64,000 nucleotides of DNA from Paludibacteraceae bacterium (GTDB lineage Bacteria > Bacteroidota > Bacteroidia > Bacteroidales > Paludibacteraceae), in the NCBI GenBank assembly GCA_017451525.1, contig JAFTOD010000005.1, forward strand, positions 248,001-312,000, given 5' to 3'. The position numbers were made by a program, and so were the translations under genes. Position 1 is the first letter of the stretch; the number at the start of each line of letters is the position of its first letter. Shown piece by piece: positions 24,735-33,170 of the stretch. The notes under the pieces were generated by a model. That model was not told where the DNA came from. It was given only the letters and a program-made list of their open reading frames with translations, and did no database searches.

Positions 24735-24742
24735 CAAAGGTA
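24735..24742 (-). promoter_or_regulatory. Promoter -7 element before the holB fragment
   Basis: The minus strand reads tgTAccTTTGtag with TTGCATAT near 24756-24764, homologous to the genuine holB promoter at 20754. Confidence 0.75.
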
Positions 24743-24780
24743 CAACTTTTTTTTAATATATGCAATTCCTATTATATAAT

Positions 24781-24879
24781 TTCTTTTCAATCCTTTTCTA
24801 ATCCCTTTTCAATCCCTTATCAATTACGTAGGATATACGTAACATATACGTAGGATATACGTAGGATACACGTAAGATA
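24781..24879. repeat. 11-bp-period array with change of unit in register (9 units)
   Basis: Four units of the type cccttttcaat (24781-24824) pass without a gap or phase shift into five units of the type tacgtaggata (24825-24879). The array begins about 40 bp upstream of the promoter at 24735. Confidence 0.92.
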
Positions 24880-24947
24880 TAGCAGTTAATAAGCAAGGAA
24901 CACCATGACCATATCCAAACAGCACACGCTGACTACAATTTGTACAA

Positions 24948-24980
24948 AAAAAGACAACCACTCATGTGAGTGATTGTCTT
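24948..24980 (-). terminator. Intrinsic terminator of the tRNA(CAU)
   Basis: On the minus strand the stem agacaatcactca/tgagtggttgtct (one mismatch) is followed by a run of seven T. Confidence 0.88.
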
Positions 24981-24981
24981 G

Positions 24982-25056
24982 TGGTCCTGCTTGGGCTTGA
25001 ACCAAGGACCCCCTGATTATGAGTCAGGTGCTACTAACCAACTGAGCTACAGGACC
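24982..25056 (-). tRNA. tRNA with anticodon CAU (elongator Met or lysidine-type Ile2)
   Basis: Acceptor stem GGTCCTG/CAGGACC, anticodon arm CCTGA CTCATAA TCAGG, T loop TTCAAGC, discriminator A. The D loop GTTGGTTAGTAGC appears one base longer than usual. The identity of CAU tRNAs cannot be settled from the anticodon; an elongator Met or a TilS-modified Ile tRNA are both possible. It does not carry initiator features (three G-C pairs in the anticodon stem). Confidence 0.9.
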
Positions 25057-25076
25057 CCGCGCGTAAAGTGCGCTCA

Positions 25077-26576
25077 CTATTTCTTTTTTAACTTTACAGC
25101 ATCGCGTTGCTTTTTGGTCAATTCAGGAATAACCAATACTTGACCTTCTTGCAACTTGTCTGGATTCGACAATACATTTGTGTTGGCGTTGTATATATAT
25201 TTCCAGCATGCAGCATTACCATATTGTGCCTTTGCGATACCGCCTAACGTCATACCTTTTTTTACAACAATAGTCTTACCTGTTGCTTGTGCTTCATCCT
25301 TGCAATTTGTTGCTTTGGCTTCCTCTTCTGTAGCTAATTCTTGCGAAATAGCATCAAACTCCTCCTTGTTAATGAGGCGAATCTCTGCACGACGATTAGG
25401 AGCATACGCGCCTGTACTACGCTTACCTTTGATGATGCCACCGCTATGTCCGACTATACGCTCTGCTGCTACTCCATACTCGTCTTTCAACTCAGCCACC
25501 ACTTTATCAACACGTGCATTGGTCAATGTTTTGTTGTAAGCTACCGATCCTGTATTGTCTCCGTATGCAACAACCTCCAAGCATAAATCTTGATTAGCTT
25601 CTATCTGTGCAGCAGCTTGTTGAATAGCTTTCAAAGCATCATCATCCAATACAGACTTATTGAGCTCGAAATAAACATAATATACGTTATTCATAACAGG
25701 AGCTGCCACTTCCTCCTTCACCACCACAGTGTCGAATACTACGATTGTATCGCGCTTGCGTGGCTCGCTCGCAAGAACCTCTTGCACGATAGGCTCTACA
25801 CTTTCTGAGATATTATCTCTCAGCTGATTGATATATTGCAACTCGCTATCCTCATTCAATACGTGAGGTTTCTTTTTGCTATCAAACTTGTAACGGACAG
25901 ATAGGGCTAAATCAACGATACCATCATTGCTCGTACCCTTAACACGACCATCTATAGCATCACCAGTTATAGCATAGGAATACATTCCTTTCAAACCTAA
26001 AGATACACTCTTGCTTACGTTAAATTGGAAATCAGCACCTACTACCACCAATGGCACAAAAGCTTTGCCGTTGTCAATGTACGTTGTATCCATCAAACTA
26101 TATCCAGCACCACCTCCTGCAATAAGATTCAACGCGAAAATTTTGCTGGGATTATACGGACGCCATACGTTGAAAATATCGAATGTTACGAACGCATGCG
26201 CACGGTGCATCTGCCCCTTGAGAAGTATTTCATCATCTCGCTTTACTCGATGCATCGAATACATATACTCCATACCAAGTCCCCAAGTGGTATTAAAGTT
26301 GTATGTAAAACCTAAACCAACTGAAGGCGCAAAAAACGGATTTAGATTACGTCCTAAATCTCCGTCAAATAAATTTCCACCAGCATCCAAAAACAAACTC
26401 CAGTGCGCTGTATTAGGCTTGGTAGGTACAAAAATGTTGGTCTGTTTGTCAGACATCACTTGGGTTGTATCGTTTGCATGTAACTCTTGAGCTGCACACA
26501 AAACCATAGCGCATACCAATACGGCTACTCTACTCGTAAAAGTGCGAAATATGGTTGTCATAGGACTCGTTTTCAT
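25077..26576 (-). CDS. OmpA-family outer-membrane protein with C-terminal LysM domain
   Basis: A 499-residue protein with a signal peptide (about residues 1-34), an N-terminal beta barrel (about 55-245, ending LALSVRYKF), a linker, an OmpA-type peptidoglycan-binding domain (about 295-405: YYVYFELNKSVLDDDAL, the Asp in YGDNTGS, NRRAEIRL) and a LysM domain (about 433-485: VVKKGMTLGGIAKAQYG, LQEGQVLVIP). It would anchor the outer membrane to the cell wall by two different peptidoglycan-binding modules. MTTIFRTF at residue 6 is an alternative start. It lies alone behind a promoter at 26600, divergent from pta. Confidence 0.88.
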   Translation of the reverse strand: MKTSPMTTIFRTFTSRVAVLVCAMVLCAAQELHANDTTQVMSDKQTNIFVPTKPNTAHWSLFLDAGGNLFDGDLGRNLNPFFAPSVGLGFTYNFNTTWGLGMEYMYSMHRVKRDDEILLKGQMHRAHAFVTFDIFNVWRPYNPSKIFALNLIAGGGAGYSLMDTTYIDNGKAFVPLVVVGADFQFNVSKSVSLGLKGMYSYAITGDAIDGRVKGTSNDGIVDLALSVRYKFDSKKKPHVLNEDSELQYINQLRDNISESVEPIVQEVLASEPRKRDTIVVFDTVVVKEEVAAPVMNNVYYVYFELNKSVLDDDALKAIQQAAAQIEANQDLCLEVVAYGDNTGSVAYNKTLTNARVDKVVAELKDEYGVAAERIVGHSGGIIKGKRSTGAYAPNRRAEIRLINKEEFDAISQELATEEEAKATNCKDEAQATGKTIVVKKGMTLGGIAKAQYGNAACWKYIYNANTNVLSNPDKLQEGQVLVIPELTKKQRDAVKLKKK

Positions 26577-26599
26577 GTCGATTTTTCACAATTTGGCTG

Positions 26600-26607
26600 C
26601 AAAGGTA
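26600..26607 (-). promoter_or_regulatory. Promoter -7 element of the OmpA-LysM gene
   Basis: The minus strand reads gTAccTTTGcagc, 24 bp before the start codon. Confidence 0.85.
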
Positions 26608-26689
26608 CGATTATTTTTTGATTCTACCAAGAAAAACAAGAAAAAAACGCTTTTTTTTGCTTTTTGTTGCAAATATGCAAAGATTTTGG

Positions 26690-26697
26690 TAACTTTG
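26690..26697 (+). promoter_or_regulatory. Promoter -7 element of the pta-ackA operon
   Basis: TAacTTTG with TTGCAAAT about 20 bp upstream; pta starts 62 bp downstream. Confidence 0.85.
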
Positions 26698-26758
26698 CAA
26701 ACTCAAATAGGGTATTTTTGGCTTAAAAACTGTAAAACATACTGATATATATCTAATT

Positions 26759-27772
26759 ATGGAAATTCTAAAACATATGCTTGAGCGCGCGCAAGCTAAT
26801 CCGCAGCGCATCGTGCTACCTGAGGGCGACGAACCTCGCACATTAGAGGCAGCAAATATCATCCTTCGTGATAAAATTGCCAATCTTATCTTGATTGGCG
26901 ACCCTGCCGTCATTAACCAAATGGCGGAAGAAAAGGGATACGAGCATGTATTAAAAGGCGAAAACCTAACTATCCTCGACCCACTTACTGACCCTAAGAT
27001 GCCAGAGTATGCCAATCTGCTCTTTGAGCTTCGCAAAGCCAAAGGTATGACCCTTGAGCAAGCTACTGAGAAGGTGAAAGACCCTCTCTATTTGGGCTGC
27101 TTGATGATTAAGAATGGCGATGCTGACGGCGAACTTGCTGGTGCTCGTGGTACTACCGCAGACACTATCCGCCCTGCTTTCCAAATCTTGAAAACCCGTC
27201 CAGGCGTACATATCGTATCGGGGGCGTTCTTGATGTTCACTCCTGCCAAGCACTTAGGCGAAAACGGTTTCCTCGTGTTTGCCGACTGCGCAGTGAACCC
27301 ATGTCCTTCTGCACAAGAGTTGGCTGAGATTGCTGTGACCACAGCCGAGACTGCCAAAGCACTCGGAGGTATTGAGCCACGCGTGGCGATGCTCAGCTTC
27401 TCCAGCAAGGGTAGTGCAAAGCACGAACTGGTGGACAAAGTGACCGAAGCCACTCGCATTGCACACGAGTTGGCACCTAACTTGGCGTTGGATGGAGAAC
27501 TGCAATTGGATGCTGCACTCGTGGAGAGCGTAGGTGCACAAAAAGCCCCAGGTTCGCCAGTAGCAGGCAAAGCCAATGTGCTTGTTTTCCCTGACCTGCA
27601 AGCAGGCAATATCGGTTACAAACTAGTAGAGCGCTTCTCAGGCGCAGATGCTGTAGGACCAATCTTGCAAGGTATTGCTGCACCAGTCAATGACCTTAGC
27701 CGTGGCTGCAAAGTGCAAGACATCGTGCAAATGGTCATCATCACCGCCAACCAAGCCATTGGCGCGAAATAA
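26759..27772 (+). CDS. pta: Phosphate acetyltransferase
   Basis: A 337-residue short-form enzyme (catalytic domain only, without the regulatory N-terminal domains of the long form). Seen: RIVLPEGDEPRTLEAA, NGDADGELAGARGTTADTIR, MLSFSSKGSAKHELVDKV, NVLVFPDLQAGNIGYKL and the C-terminal DIVQMVIITANQA. It converts acetyl-CoA and phosphate to acetyl phosphate. With ackA 35 bp downstream it forms the acetate and substrate-level ATP route typical of fermenters. Confidence 0.96.
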   Translation: MEILKHMLERAQANPQRIVLPEGDEPRTLEAANIILRDKIANLILIGDPAVINQMAEEKGYEHVLKGENLTILDPLTDPKMPEYANLLFELRKAKGMTLEQATEKVKDPLYLGCLMIKNGDADGELAGARGTTADTIRPAFQILKTRPGVHIVSGAFLMFTPAKHLGENGFLVFADCAVNPCPSAQELAEIAVTTAETAKALGGIEPRVAMLSFSSKGSAKHELVDKVTEATRIAHELAPNLALDGELQLDAALVESVGAQKAPGSPVAGKANVLVFPDLQAGNIGYKLVERFSGADAVGPILQGIAAPVNDLSRGCKVQDIVQMVIITANQAIGAK

Positions 27773-27807
27773 AAGAGAATATTAACCTTAAAAACACATA
27801 AGTAAAC

Positions 27808-28998
27808 ATGAAAATCTTAGTATTAAACTGCGGTAGTAGCAGTATTAAGTACAAACTTTTTGATATGGACACCCATGCAGTTATGGTATCGGGTGGAGTG
27901 GAGAAAATCGGTTTGCCTGATGCTTTCTTGCAAATCAAATTGGCAAATGGCGAGAAAGTGAAAATCGAACAACCAATGCCAGAGCATACTGTAGGTATTC
28001 AATTGATTTTGAATAGTCTGGTTGATGAGAAGATTGGTTGCATCGCTTCTTTGGAAGAGATACAAGCAGTTGGTCATCGCGTGGTGCATGGCGGCGAGAA
28101 GTTCAACAAGTCTGTACTTATCACCCCAGAGGTAAAGGAGATGATTGTCAAGTGCGTAGAACTCGCTCCATTGCACAACCCAGCAAACCTCAAGGGTATT
28201 GAAGCTATTGAGACAGCATTGCCTGGTGTACCACAAGTAGCTGTATTTGATACCGCATTCCACCAAACCATGCCAGACGAGGCATATATGTATGCTATCC
28301 CATACGAACTGTACGAAAAGTACGCCATCCGTCGTTATGGTTTCCACGGTACCTCCCACCGCTATGTATCCGCACGCGTATGCGAGTATTTAGGTGTGGA
28401 CCCTAAGCAAACTAAGGTCATCACTGCGCACATCGGCAACGGTGGTAGTTGTACGGCTGTGCTGAATGGTCAATCTGTGGACACCTCTATGGGCTTAACT
28501 CCACTCGAGGGTTTGATGATGGGTACTCGCGCAGGCGATATGGATCTCGGTGCTGCTACCTATATCATGGAGAAGGAAAACCTCTCTACAGCCGACTTCT
28601 CCAACCTCATGAACAAGAAATCTGGCTTAATGGGCGTTAGTGGTATCTCCAGCGATGCGCGTGATATTGATGCGGCGGTCAAGGAGGGTAACCAACGTGC
28701 TGACTTAGCTCGTCGCATGTTCATCTACCGCGTGAAGAAATACATCGGTGCCTACGCTGCGGCTATGAATGGCGTAGATGTGTTGGTGTTCACAGGCGGT
28801 ATCGGCGAGAACGATGCTTATATACGTGGTGAGATTATCAAGGGCTTGACCTATCTTGGCATAGAATTTGATGAAAGCAAGAATGCAGTGCGCGGTGAAG
28901 AAGTTATCCTGTCTGCTCCTAATAGCAAGGTGACCGTTTGTGTCATCCCTACCGATGAAGAGTGGATGATTGCTTCCGACACCCAATCCTTAATTTAA
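27808..28998 (+). CDS. ackA: Acetate kinase
   Basis: A 396-residue ASKHA-fold kinase: MKILVLNCGSSSIKYKLFD, GHRVVHGGEKF, PLHNPANLKGIE, FDTAFHQTMP, RRYGFHGTSHRYVS, AHIGNGGSCTAV, MGLTPLEGLMMGTRAGD and VFTGGIGEN. It makes acetate and ATP from acetyl phosphate. All signature residues are intact. Confidence 0.97.
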   Translation: MKILVLNCGSSSIKYKLFDMDTHAVMVSGGVEKIGLPDAFLQIKLANGEKVKIEQPMPEHTVGIQLILNSLVDEKIGCIASLEEIQAVGHRVVHGGEKFNKSVLITPEVKEMIVKCVELAPLHNPANLKGIEAIETALPGVPQVAVFDTAFHQTMPDEAYMYAIPYELYEKYAIRRYGFHGTSHRYVSARVCEYLGVDPKQTKVITAHIGNGGSCTAVLNGQSVDTSMGLTPLEGLMMGTRAGDMDLGAATYIMEKENLSTADFSNLMNKKSGLMGVSGISSDARDIDAAVKEGNQRADLARRMFIYRVKKYIGAYAAAMNGVDVLVFTGGIGENDAYIRGEIIKGLTYLGIEFDESKNAVRGEEVILSAPNSKVTVCVIPTDEEWMIASDTQSLI

Positions 28999-29000
28999 CA

Positions 29001-29021
29001 CTCATAATTCAAAATTAAATA
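29001..29021. repeat. Short 7-bp-period repeat at the ackA/GH13 junction
   Basis: Units ctcataa, ttcaaaa, ttaaata. The cat/aattcaaaatta wording recurs at 45947-45981. The evidence is weak because the units are short and AT-rich. Confidence 0.4.
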
Positions 29022-29027
29022 AGAACC

Positions 29028-30665
29028 TTGAAACCTATCATTTATCAGTTGCTACCCCGCACATTTACTAACTACAACGAAACGCGTCGTCATAGAGGTA
29101 GCATGCAAGAGAATGGTTGCGGTACGCTGAATGCGATCACAACCAAGGCTTTGAACGCCATTCATGATCTGGGTGCCACCCATGTGTGGTACACAGGTAT
29201 CATACGTCACGCTACTGCCATGTACAACACCCCTAGTATTGTCAAGGGGCTGGCTGGTAGTCCATATGCCATCACCGATTACTACGATGTACATCCCGAC
29301 TTGTGCGAGGATAAACGTCGTCGTATGAAGGAGTTTACCGACTTGGTTGAGCGCACCCACAAAGCGGGTATGGATGTCATCATCGACTTTGTACCCAACC
29401 ATGTGGCACGCGAATACCATTCCACCGCTCAACCTCGTGGCGTAGAAGCATTGGGCGCAAACGATAATCCCGAATGGGCATTCTCTCCGCTCAACAACTT
29501 CTACTACATGCCAGGTCAGAAGTTCGCACCTCAGTTCGATATCCAGGACTACGAGGAGTACCCAGCTCGTGCTACGGGCAACGATTGCTTCTCGGCTAAC
29601 CCATCGGTCAACGACTGGTACGAGACTGTCAAACTCAACTATGGCGTCTTCTACCAAGGTGCCGGAGAAAAACAGTTTGACCCTATTCCTGACACTTGGT
29701 ACAAGATGCTGCATATCTTGCTCTTCTGGGCAAGCAAGCAGGTCGATGGCTTCCGTTGTGATATGGCAGAAATGGTGCCTGTCGAGTTCTGGACGTGGGC
29801 CATTGGGCAAGTAAAAAAGGAATATCCTAATATCCTTTTCATTGCCGAAGTATATAATCCTACTCTCTACCGCGATTACCTCGCAGCAGGTTTTGACTAC
29901 CTCTACGATAAAGTCGGTATGTATGACTACCTGCGTGGCGTGACTAGCAAGAACTGGCCTGCCGAGGGTATCACTCTCCAATGGCAGAAGGTGGATGATA
30001 TCCGTGACCGTATGCTCTATTTCTTGGAGAACCACGACGAGCAGCGCATCGCCAGTGGCTTCTTCTGCGGACGAGGCATGTGTGCTGAACCAGCCATGAT
30101 TGTGGCTGCTACCTTGGGTACTAACCCTGTGATGGTGTATGCTGGACAAGAACTCGGCGAGAAAGGTATGGATGCCGAGGGCTTCTCGGGTATGGATGGC
30201 AGAACTACTATCTTCGACTATTGGGGCGTGAAGTCACTGCAAGCGTGGGCTAATCGGGGTAAGTTCGATGGGGCTCATCTCGACGACGAGCAGAAGAATC
30301 TGCGCCAGTTCTATCGCCAACTCTTGCGCGTAGCTCGCAGCGAAAAAGCAATTACGCAGGGCGATATGTTTGACCTCACTTATGCCCAAACCGAGGGCTT
30401 CAACAAGCACGAGCAATTTGCCTATATCCGCAAGTATAAGAAGCAGACCCTATTGGTAATCTTGAACTTCGATGACCGCCAAGTGGATATACAGGTGCGT
30501 ATCCCTCAGGAGGCATTCGAGCATTTGCAACTCGAAGCACAACCAGAAGCCAAAGCCAAAGACCTGCTCACTGGCGAAGAGTATCGTTTCCCATTTAATG
30601 CGCATACCCCAGTATGCTTGTCGCTCCCAGCTTGGAAAGGAGTGATACTCAAGTTTAAAGGTTAG
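29028..30665 (+). CDS. GH13 alpha-amylase-family glycosidase, cytoplasmic, TTG start
   Basis: A 545-residue protein without a signal peptide. All four GH13 regions are intact: DVIIDFVPNH (region I), GFRCDMAE (nucleophile Asp), LFIAEVYNP (acid/base Glu) and YFLENHDEQR (region IV). The C-terminal beta domain ends LPAWKGVILKFKG. No ATG or GTG lies near the conserved N-terminus KPIIYQLLPRTF; a TTG at 29028 is the best start. Placement after pta-ackA suggests a role in intracellular glycogen or maltodextrin breakdown feeding fermentation; this is inference. The last codons overlap a 7-bp repeat (30654-30681). Confidence 0.88.
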   Translation: MKPIIYQLLPRTFTNYNETRRHRGSMQENGCGTLNAITTKALNAIHDLGATHVWYTGIIRHATAMYNTPSIVKGLAGSPYAITDYYDVHPDLCEDKRRRMKEFTDLVERTHKAGMDVIIDFVPNHVAREYHSTAQPRGVEALGANDNPEWAFSPLNNFYYMPGQKFAPQFDIQDYEEYPARATGNDCFSANPSVNDWYETVKLNYGVFYQGAGEKQFDPIPDTWYKMLHILLFWASKQVDGFRCDMAEMVPVEFWTWAIGQVKKEYPNILFIAEVYNPTLYRDYLAAGFDYLYDKVGMYDYLRGVTSKNWPAEGITLQWQKVDDIRDRMLYFLENHDEQRIASGFFCGRGMCAEPAMIVAATLGTNPVMVYAGQELGEKGMDAEGFSGMDGRTTIFDYWGVKSLQAWANRGKFDGAHLDDEQKNLRQFYRQLLRVARSEKAITQGDMFDLTYAQTEGFNKHEQFAYIRKYKKQTLLVILNFDDRQVDIQVRIPQEAFEHLQLEAQPEAKAKDLLTGEEYRFPFNAHTPVCLSLPAWKGVILKFKG

Positions 30666-30681
30666 AGGTTAAAGGCGAGAG
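30654..30681. repeat. 7-bp tandem repeat spanning the GH13 stop codon
   Basis: Units tttaaag, gttagag, gttaaag, gcgagag. It supplies the last residues and stop codon of the GH13 gene and the leader of the prenyltransferase gene. Same family as the CPBP repeats. Confidence 0.75.
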
Positions 30682-30684
30682 AAA

Positions 30685-31656
30685 ATGAAACGCTTAGCAG
30701 AAATCATCAAACCCTACCTCAAGTTGCTCCGTGTGGGCAACTTGGGCTTTTTGGCAATCTTGCTCTTTGTGATGGAGTATTGGGTAGCAACACCGCTATT
30801 GCAGCGTGCGCTATTCTCCGAGCAGACGCCTTGGTGGATACTCACATTGTTGATTCTCAGCGTAGTATGTATTGCTGCGGGGGGGTATGTCATCAACGAT
30901 TATTTCGATGTCAAGATCGACCGTATCAATCGCCCCGATGACTTGGTCGTCACTCGCATCATCTCTCGCGATGCGGTTATGCTCATGTTCCAGGTGCTTA
31001 CTGCTGTAGGCATTGTCTGCGGCGGAGTCGTATCGTGGTGGGCACGCAGTTGGACGCTACTCTTTATCTATATCGTCATTCCTGGACTATTGTGGTTCTA
31101 TTCGGCTAGCTACAAGCGTATGTTCTTAGTCGGCAACTTGGTAGTGGCTTTTGCTTCGGCTATCGTACCATTATTGGTAGCTATCGTGAATGCCGACCAC
31201 CTGCGTCACCTCTATGGCGAAACGCTCGCTTACACTCCTATCGTGGGCGAGCTCTATATTTGGCTTAGTGGTTTTGCGGCGTTTGCTTTCTTGATAACTT
31301 TAGCCCGTGAGATGGTCAAAGATATCGAGGATATCGAAGGCGACCGTGAGATGGAGTGTCGCACGCTACCTATTGTTTGGGGCGAAAAGTGCACCAAGAT
31401 TATCGTCACTGTTTTGGTGGTAGGTATCATGGCGTTGATTGCTTATATTGGTTGGGCGGTATTGCCTTTTCCTGCTTCTTGGAACACTTTTACGTGTCGT
31501 TATCTGGTGTTCGGACTGATGGTACCATTGGTGTGTGTCTTGGTGCTTCTGTGGTTCGCTAAGTCCCCTCGTGAGTTCCGCACGGTGCAACAAGTCCTCA
31601 AGTTCGTGATGTTCATGGGTGTCCTCTTCTCCTATGTCATCGCCACTAACCTTTAA
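30685..31656 (+). CDS. UbiA-family membrane prenyltransferase
   Basis: A 323-residue protein with about nine membrane helices and both Asp-rich motifs of the UbiA family: GGYVINDYFDVKIDRINRPD (about residues 70-89, NDxxDxxxD) and REMVKDIEDIEGDREM (second motif). Such proteins transfer a polyprenyl chain to an acceptor; relatives next to maf in Bacteroidales are often named geranylgeranylglycerol-phosphate geranylgeranyltransferase-like, but the acceptor is not known here. Likely co-transcribed with maf 25 bp downstream. Confidence 0.88.
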   Translation: MKRLAEIIKPYLKLLRVGNLGFLAILLFVMEYWVATPLLQRALFSEQTPWWILTLLILSVVCIAAGGYVINDYFDVKIDRINRPDDLVVTRIISRDAVMLMFQVLTAVGIVCGGVVSWWARSWTLLFIYIVIPGLLWFYSASYKRMFLVGNLVVAFASAIVPLLVAIVNADHLRHLYGETLAYTPIVGELYIWLSGFAAFAFLITLAREMVKDIEDIEGDREMECRTLPIVWGEKCTKIIVTVLVVGIMALIAYIGWAVLPFPASWNTFTCRYLVFGLMVPLVCVLVLLWFAKSPREFRTVQQVLKFVMFMGVLFSYVIATNL

Positions 31657-31681
31657 ACTTTTAAAACAAGCGCGTTAGCGC

Positions 31682-32302
31682 ATGGAACTTTTGAAACCGA
31701 TTAATATCATCCTTGGCTCTCAGAGCCCTCGTCGTCGCGAGTTGATGGCGAGGCTGGATATCCCTTTCACTTGTGTCACTATTGATGCCGATGAGTCATA
31801 TCCTGCCGATCTCAAGGCAGGGGATATACCTATGTATATATCTCGCGCGAAGGCGCGCGCATACGCGGGTGAGCTCAAGGAGAACGATCTCTTGATTACT
31901 TCTGATACGATTGTTTGGCTCAATGGCGAGATGTTGGGCAAACCGCAAGATGAAGCGGATGCCAAACTTATGCTATCTCGCTTGAGTGGCCAAACCCACG
32001 AGGTCTATACCGCAGTCTGCTTCACTTGGTTAGACACCACTCTAAACCACGCTACACAGCCCGATACCACGCTACACCATTCCTTCGTCGATTGTACCAA
32101 AGTCACATTCAAGACCCTTTCTGAGGAGGAAATTGACTATTATGTTAGTAAGTATCGCCCACTAGACAAAGCGGGTGCTTATGGCGTACAAGAATGGATA
32201 GGTTATATGGGAGTTACAAAAATGGAGGGCTCCTATTTCAATGTCATGGGTTTCCCCATCTCTCGTGTCTATGCTACCCTCCGAGAGCTATCTGTTTTAT
32301 AA
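31682..32302 (+). CDS. maf: Maf-family nucleoside triphosphate pyrophosphatase
   Basis: A 206-residue protein: IILGSQSPRRRELMARLDI (phosphate-binding loop), ADESYP, SDTIVWLNGEMLGKP, LMLSRLSGQTHEVYTAV and YRPLDKAGAYGVQEWIG, the pattern of the dTTP/UTP pyrophosphatase (YhdE-like) branch, which removes non-canonical or excess nucleotides. A 10-bp-periodic degenerate stretch at about 32030-32080 encodes TTLNHATQPDTTLHHS in a surface loop. A gcgcgttagcgc palindrome lies just before the start. Confidence 0.9.
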   Translation: MELLKPINIILGSQSPRRRELMARLDIPFTCVTIDADESYPADLKAGDIPMYISRAKARAYAGELKENDLLITSDTIVWLNGEMLGKPQDEADAKLMLSRLSGQTHEVYTAVCFTWLDTTLNHATQPDTTLHHSFVDCTKVTFKTLSEEEIDYYVSKYRPLDKAGAYGVQEWIGYMGVTKMEGSYFNVMGFPISRVYATLRELSVL

Positions 32303-32411
32303 TCGCCTTCATGGCGATTTTTTGTTTATTGCTGAAGCTACACCATATACGAACAACAAAAATTTGCTCAGATACAATACTTGGTATAGTTTTTGTACAA
32401 CTATTTTTAAT

Positions 32412-33170
32412 ATGTTAATTAAACGACGCGCTATATTTATCCTTTTTGTGCTGTTCCCACTTGTGGTCGCAGCGCAGCAACCTCGTATGGCAATCGATTC
32501 TATGAATACTGCCATTCGTGACTTTCGGGATTCAGTACGGCAGGACATTCGTGATTATCGAGATTCCATTCGTGATGTAAGACGTCACGCATACGATTCC
32601 ATCCCCCATGAAATTCGTATTGGATGGGGTGATCAAATGTTTGAAACACTTATGTGGCGTAATCAGGGGTATATTACGGTAATGCCACCAACCTACCAAG
32701 TCACTTATAACGAGCATTTTCGTTATACGCAACACTGGTTTGTGGAGTATCTATATAATGTCAATTATTGGTATAGTTTCGGAGCGCAAATTGACTATAG
32801 TGGTGTAATTTGGGATGAGGTTACTCGTAATGGAGAGGGATTAGAAATACAACGTAAAAAGAATCATAGCTTCCACAATATCAGTATTTTGCCCACAGTC
32901 CGTTTCTCTTATTTCCATCGAGAATATACTTCTCTTTACTCTTCGATAGGAGTGGGAATAAATATCAATACGGGTACTGAACTCGACTATAAATCTCGTC
33001 AAACTGCGGTTGCGCCTGCCGTGAATATTGCTTTGTTGGGCTTGCGTGTAGGAAAGGGTAGATTTTATGGTTTAATAGAGATAGGCGGACTATTCTCGCT
33101 TGTTACTTCGGATGAAGTATATATGCTTGGTTCCAGAATATTTACCACTTCATTTGGTGTACGATTATGA
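32412..33170 (+). CDS. Probable outer-membrane beta-barrel protein
   Basis: A 252-residue protein with a signal peptide (MLIKRRAIFILFVLFPLVVA-AQ), a charged helical stretch with repeated RDxRDS/RDYRDSIRD words (about residues 30-58), then amphipathic beta strands (YWYSFGAQIDYSGVIWDE, SLYSSIGVGININTGTE, FYGLIEIGGLFS) ending ...FTTSFGVRL, a C-terminal aromatic/Leu strand as in outer-membrane barrels. No named family is recognised. The longer frame from 32241 overlaps maf and is not used. Its stop overlaps the next start (ATGA), so the following lipase-like gene is coupled. Confidence 0.75.
   Translation: MLIKRRAIFILFVLFPLVVAAQQPRMAIDSMNTAIRDFRDSVRQDIRDYRDSIRDVRRHAYDSIPHEIRIGWGDQMFETLMWRNQGYITVMPPTYQVTYNEHFRYTQHWFVEYLYNVNYWYSFGAQIDYSGVIWDEVTRNGEGLEIQRKKNHSFHNISILPTVRFSYFHREYTSLYSSIGVGININTGTELDYKSRQTAVAPAVNIALLGLRVGKGRFYGLIEIGGLFSLVTSDEVYMLGSRIFTTSFGVRL

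Larger units (their letters stand above)
23963..24980. other. Gene-free, repeat-dense stretch
   Basis: About 1 kb without an intact gene. It holds four 11-bp-period arrays, an orphan promoter at 24213, an 8-bp repeat cctacatt (about 24250-24272), the inverted 47-bp element, a holB 5' fragment with its own promoter, and the tRNA terminator. The 72-codon frame from 24406 crosses repeat boundaries and is not credible. Confidence 0.8.

Noticed and set aside
24002-24879. The clustered arrays could be a CRISPR array
   Set aside because: Units are 11 bp and contiguous, without spacers of 25-40 bp, the repeats are degenerate, and no cas gene is in the window.
20735-24980. Insertion sequence or integrase in the accessory segment
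   Set aside because: No transposase, integrase or recombinase fragment is seen; only repeats and gene remnants.
24982-25056. Calling the CAU tRNA an initiator tRNA-fMet
   Set aside because: It lacks the three consecutive G-C pairs in the anticodon stem and has a paired first acceptor position.
32241-32411. Longer start for the barrel protein
   Set aside because: It overlaps maf and places the signal peptide 57 residues inside the protein.
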